Assembly: GCF_002159085.1 (NCBI RefSeq)
Contig: NZ_LZRU01000017.1
Span: 1 to 64,000 of the forward strand
DNA length: 64,000 nucleotides
Reading direction: 5' to 3'
Origin: Thermobacillus sp. ZCTH02-B1
Lineage (GTDB): Bacteria; Bacillota; Bacilli; Paenibacillales; Paenibacillaceae
In this document: piece after piece, positions 62,456-64,000 of the stretch
Layout of the letters: each line of letters starts with the position of its first letter
How positions within the stretch are numbered: the stretch's first letter is position 1
Made by a program: the position numbers and the translations under genes
The notes under the pieces: generated by a model
What the model was told of the DNA's origin: nothing
The model's database searches: none
Seen by the model: the letters and a program-made list of their open reading frames with translations, nothing else

Positions 62456-63145
62456 ATGAAATTTATGAAACTGTGCTTAGCCATCGTACTTGTTTTTGCT
62501 TTCATTGTACCTTCAGCCAACGCACAAACGGCATCTTCCAATTGCCAATGTTCGTCCGGAAATGAGATCGCATTGAATCAAATTCGAAGTGAATTGGAGG
62601 CAAATGGGGTTGAAATTGTAGACTCTCTCAAAGCAAACGAAAAGGCCATTGTTAACGGACTGGTAAACGGACAACTCGCAATTCACAGAAGACAACTCGA
62701 ACTTTACGGATTTCGTAATTACACTCCCATAAATGGGGCTGACATGTATAAAGGTTTTAAAAATGTAGAGTTCAACAATCGCAATTACAATTACGTGGCT
62801 GTACTTTATAATGTTTATTTCAATGCTGCAAAGGGGGAATATATAACGCTGGCAGCTTGGGTTGATTTGAAAGTCAAAAAATTGCTTGAAATCACGGTTA
62901 CCCACATCGATGCAGAACAAAATGTAAACTTGATCTTCCATTCAGCCGGTTCCAATAGTAATGCACCCGGACAGATCATTCCGTTCGACTTCGAATTCAA
63001 TGGCCAATCCTTCGCTTGCAGTCTCACAGGGCTGTTTGCTTGCATCACCTATTGTGGAATATGGCATTTGGTGAATCCGGCCGCAGGGGTTACCTGTGAT
63101 ATTCTGTGTGGCACTGCCTTTGCATTTGCTTGTTCAGGCGCTTGA
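62456..63145 (+). CDS. Secreted cysteine-rich protein, possible halocin-C8-like bacteriocin precursor
   Basis: A 229-residue protein with a clear Sec signal (LCLAIVLVFAFIVPSANA, cut after ANA). A middle domain of about 150 residues follows, with NQIRSELEANGVEIVDSLKANEKA and VAVLYNVYFNAAKGEYITLAAWVDL. The last ~47 residues are hydrophobic and carry six Cys: FACSLTG, FACITYCG, VTCDILCG, FACSGA. This plan resembles halocin C8 precursors, in which an N-terminal immunity part is joined to a C-terminal Cys-rich peptide; the match is from memory and tentative. GGAGGGA is 8 nt upstream. The gene is AT-rich unlike its surroundings, a sign of transfer, and ends in a strong terminator. No dedicated exporter is adjacent. 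Confidence 0.8.
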   Translation: MKFMKLCLAIVLVFAFIVPSANAQTASSNCQCSSGNEIALNQIRSELEANGVEIVDSLKANEKAIVNGLVNGQLAIHRRQLELYGFRNYTPINGADMYKGFKNVEFNNRNYNYVAVLYNVYFNAAKGEYITLAAWVDLKVKKLLEITVTHIDAEQNVNLIFHSAGSNSNAPGQIIPFDFEFNGQSFACSLTGLFACITYCGIWHLVNPAAGVTCDILCGTAFAFACSGA

Positions 63146-63254
63146 TTAAACGCGCGATCAATCATCAAAGTTCACATGAAGTGAACAGAAGAAAAAGCCC
63201 GGATTGAACCGCTCCCGGTCGAGTAGACAGCTACAATAACCAAAAATGAATGGT

Positions 63255-63284
63255 CGGACTCCGTGAATTGCGGAGTCCGTTTTT
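63255..63284 (+). terminator. Terminator of the cysteine-rich protein gene
   Basis: CGGACTCCG (63255-63263) pairs with CGGAGTCCG (63271-63279) over a 7-nt loop, followed by TTTTT. It lies 110 bp past the stop. Confidence 0.93.
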
Positions 63285-63384
63285 CGTGCTTCACACGCAA
63301 TCAATTAGCGTTGCCCACGCAGATGCTTCTCCACCGCTTCGATTATGCCGTTGAAGGTGTTGCCTTCCCCGCTTCTTCCCAACA

Positions 63385-63450
63385 GAAAAACTCCCCTCGA
63401 AGCAGTCCTGAATATTTTAAAATTCAGGTGTCAGGCTTTGAGGGGAGTTT
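63385..63450 (-). terminator. Long two-level hairpin, terminator of the 63.5-kb membrane protein
   Basis: AAACTCCCCTCGAAGC (63388-63403) pairs with GCTTTGAGGGGAGTTT (63435-63450) at 15 of 16 positions. Inside it CCTGAAT pairs with ATTCAGG. On the minus strand a T-run follows. It is about 50 bp past the stop at 63499. A small mobile-element or repeat origin is also possible. Confidence 0.65.
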
Positions 63451-63498
63451 ACCCGTTAACCCGTTAATTTGGGAGAATTTCCGTTCAACGCCCACCGC

Positions 63499-63897
63499 TC
63501 ATTTGCGGTTCATGAAAAACACACCGATTCCGGCGATCAGCAAATAGCCGATCATGCCGCACCACAGCAAACTTGTCGGAACAGACTCCACTCCCAAGAA
63601 ATTGATGATGCTGAGGGCAAGAAAAAGAATTCCCAATAGAATATGCGAGGACACCAGGAGAAACTTCACTGATTTCTTGCGCAAGCTTTCATCGGGCCTG
63701 GAAACGATACCGTTCGGCATTCGAACCCTGATCAAATTGATCCCGAACAGGAGCAATGCCCCGGTCAACGCCCCGAGCAAAACGCTCAAATTCACCTCTT
63801 TCTGGATCACGTAAACAAGGGCCAATCCAAGCAAGGTGCCGATCAAAATATTCGCGGCACGAAAAGTCAAATTCCATATTTCGGCGGTTCTTCTCAT
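63499..63897 (-). CDS. Small membrane protein of unknown function
   Basis: A 132-residue protein with four hydrophobic segments at about 13-32 (AANILIGTLLGLALVYVIQ), 37-56, 78-101 and 107-128. The loop between helices 2 and 3 is basic (RVRMPNGIVSRPDESLRKKS). I do not recognise the family. AAAGGAGAGG precedes the ATG. It is convergent with the cysteine-rich protein gene, separated by both terminators, and is moderately AT-rich. Its closeness to that gene invites a guess at immunity, but nothing in the sequence shows it. Confidence 0.75.
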   Translation of the reverse strand: MRRTAEIWNLTFRAANILIGTLLGLALVYVIQKEVNLSVLLGALTGALLLFGINLIRVRMPNGIVSRPDESLRKKSVKFLLVSSHILLGILFLALSIINFLGVESVPTSLLWCGMIGYLLIAGIGVFFMNRK

Positions 63898-64000
63898 TGT
63901 GCCTCTCCTTTCCCGCTAATTTCAAATTTCCCCACGAACCGAGACTGAACAAATATATGAGCGCCTGATTCCATACATGATTTCCATTATTTATATCTTA

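Noticed and set aside
1..64000. tRNA, rRNA or other structured RNA genes
   Set aside because: No cloverleaf with a TTCGA-type arm and no rRNA-like stretch was recognised by eye; a tRNA or Rfam scan could still find one in the intergenic regions.

Overview
The window looks like a chromosomal segment of a GC-rich, spore-forming Gram-positive bacterium, most likely a xylan- and pectin-degrading member of the Paenibacillaceae (Paenibacillus, Cohnella or Thermobacillus type). The grounds are strong AGGAGG-type ribosome binding sites, YesM/YesN-type two-component pairs, a GlpP antiterminator with a matching glpD leader, a YumC-type ferredoxin reductase, a GerAC germination remnant and dense carbohydrate-use operons. 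I could not compare it with a database, so the genus is inferred.

Layout. 1-2121: tail of an IS1380-like transposase, then a CRISPR array (25 intact repeats plus one degenerate repeat) read on the minus strand, with its leader at 2122-2230. No cas gene lies anywhere to the right. 2.3-8 kb: fructosamine kinase-like gene and a lantibiotic-immunity-type ABC transporter with its own two-component system. 8-18.3 kb: pentose use, with GH127 arabinofuranosidase, AraC regulator, GH43 xylosidase, then an IclR-headed Weimberg-type operon (KDX dehydratase, ketoglutarate semialdehyde dehydrogenase, xylonate dehydratase). 18.3-22.7 kb: a nucleoside/BMP-type ABC transporter (nupNOPQ-like) carrying two lesions, a frameshifted binding lipoprotein and a permease gene that is an in-frame fusion of the two usual permeases. 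23.3-29.1 kb: GH4 alpha-galactosidase, a DUF6530-like gene with a consensus promoter and palindrome, an ECF sigma/anti-sigma pair, a lipoprotein and an HSL-type esterase. 29.3-33.6 kb: YknXYZ-like efflux operon and a lipoprotein. 33.8-40.7 kb: type III restriction-modification locus with one Res and two Mod genes. 41-44.5 kb: serine hydrolase and glpD with a leader terminator. 44.5-58.3 kb: two divergent operons for rhamnogalacturonan-like oligosaccharides (AraC regulator, unknown 848-residue protein, GH105, GH31 against YesM/YesN-type kinase/regulator, binding protein, two permeases). 58.3-61.5 kb: GlpP, Fur-boxed ferredoxin-NADP reductase, lipoprotein. 61.6-64 kb: decayed germination-gene fragments, then an AT-rich block with a secreted cysteine-rich protein reminiscent of halocin-C8-type precursors, and a small membrane protein.

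The genes fit a plant-polysaccharide lifestyle. Extracellular breakdown products enter through the ABC importer at 55-58 kb, are cleaved by GH31/GH105/GH43/GH127/GH4 enzymes, and pentoses can flow as sugar acids into 2-oxoglutarate. GlpP at 58 kb probably controls glpD at 43 kb. Defence is represented by the CRISPR array and the dual-Mod type III system, and several places show decay or lateral gain.
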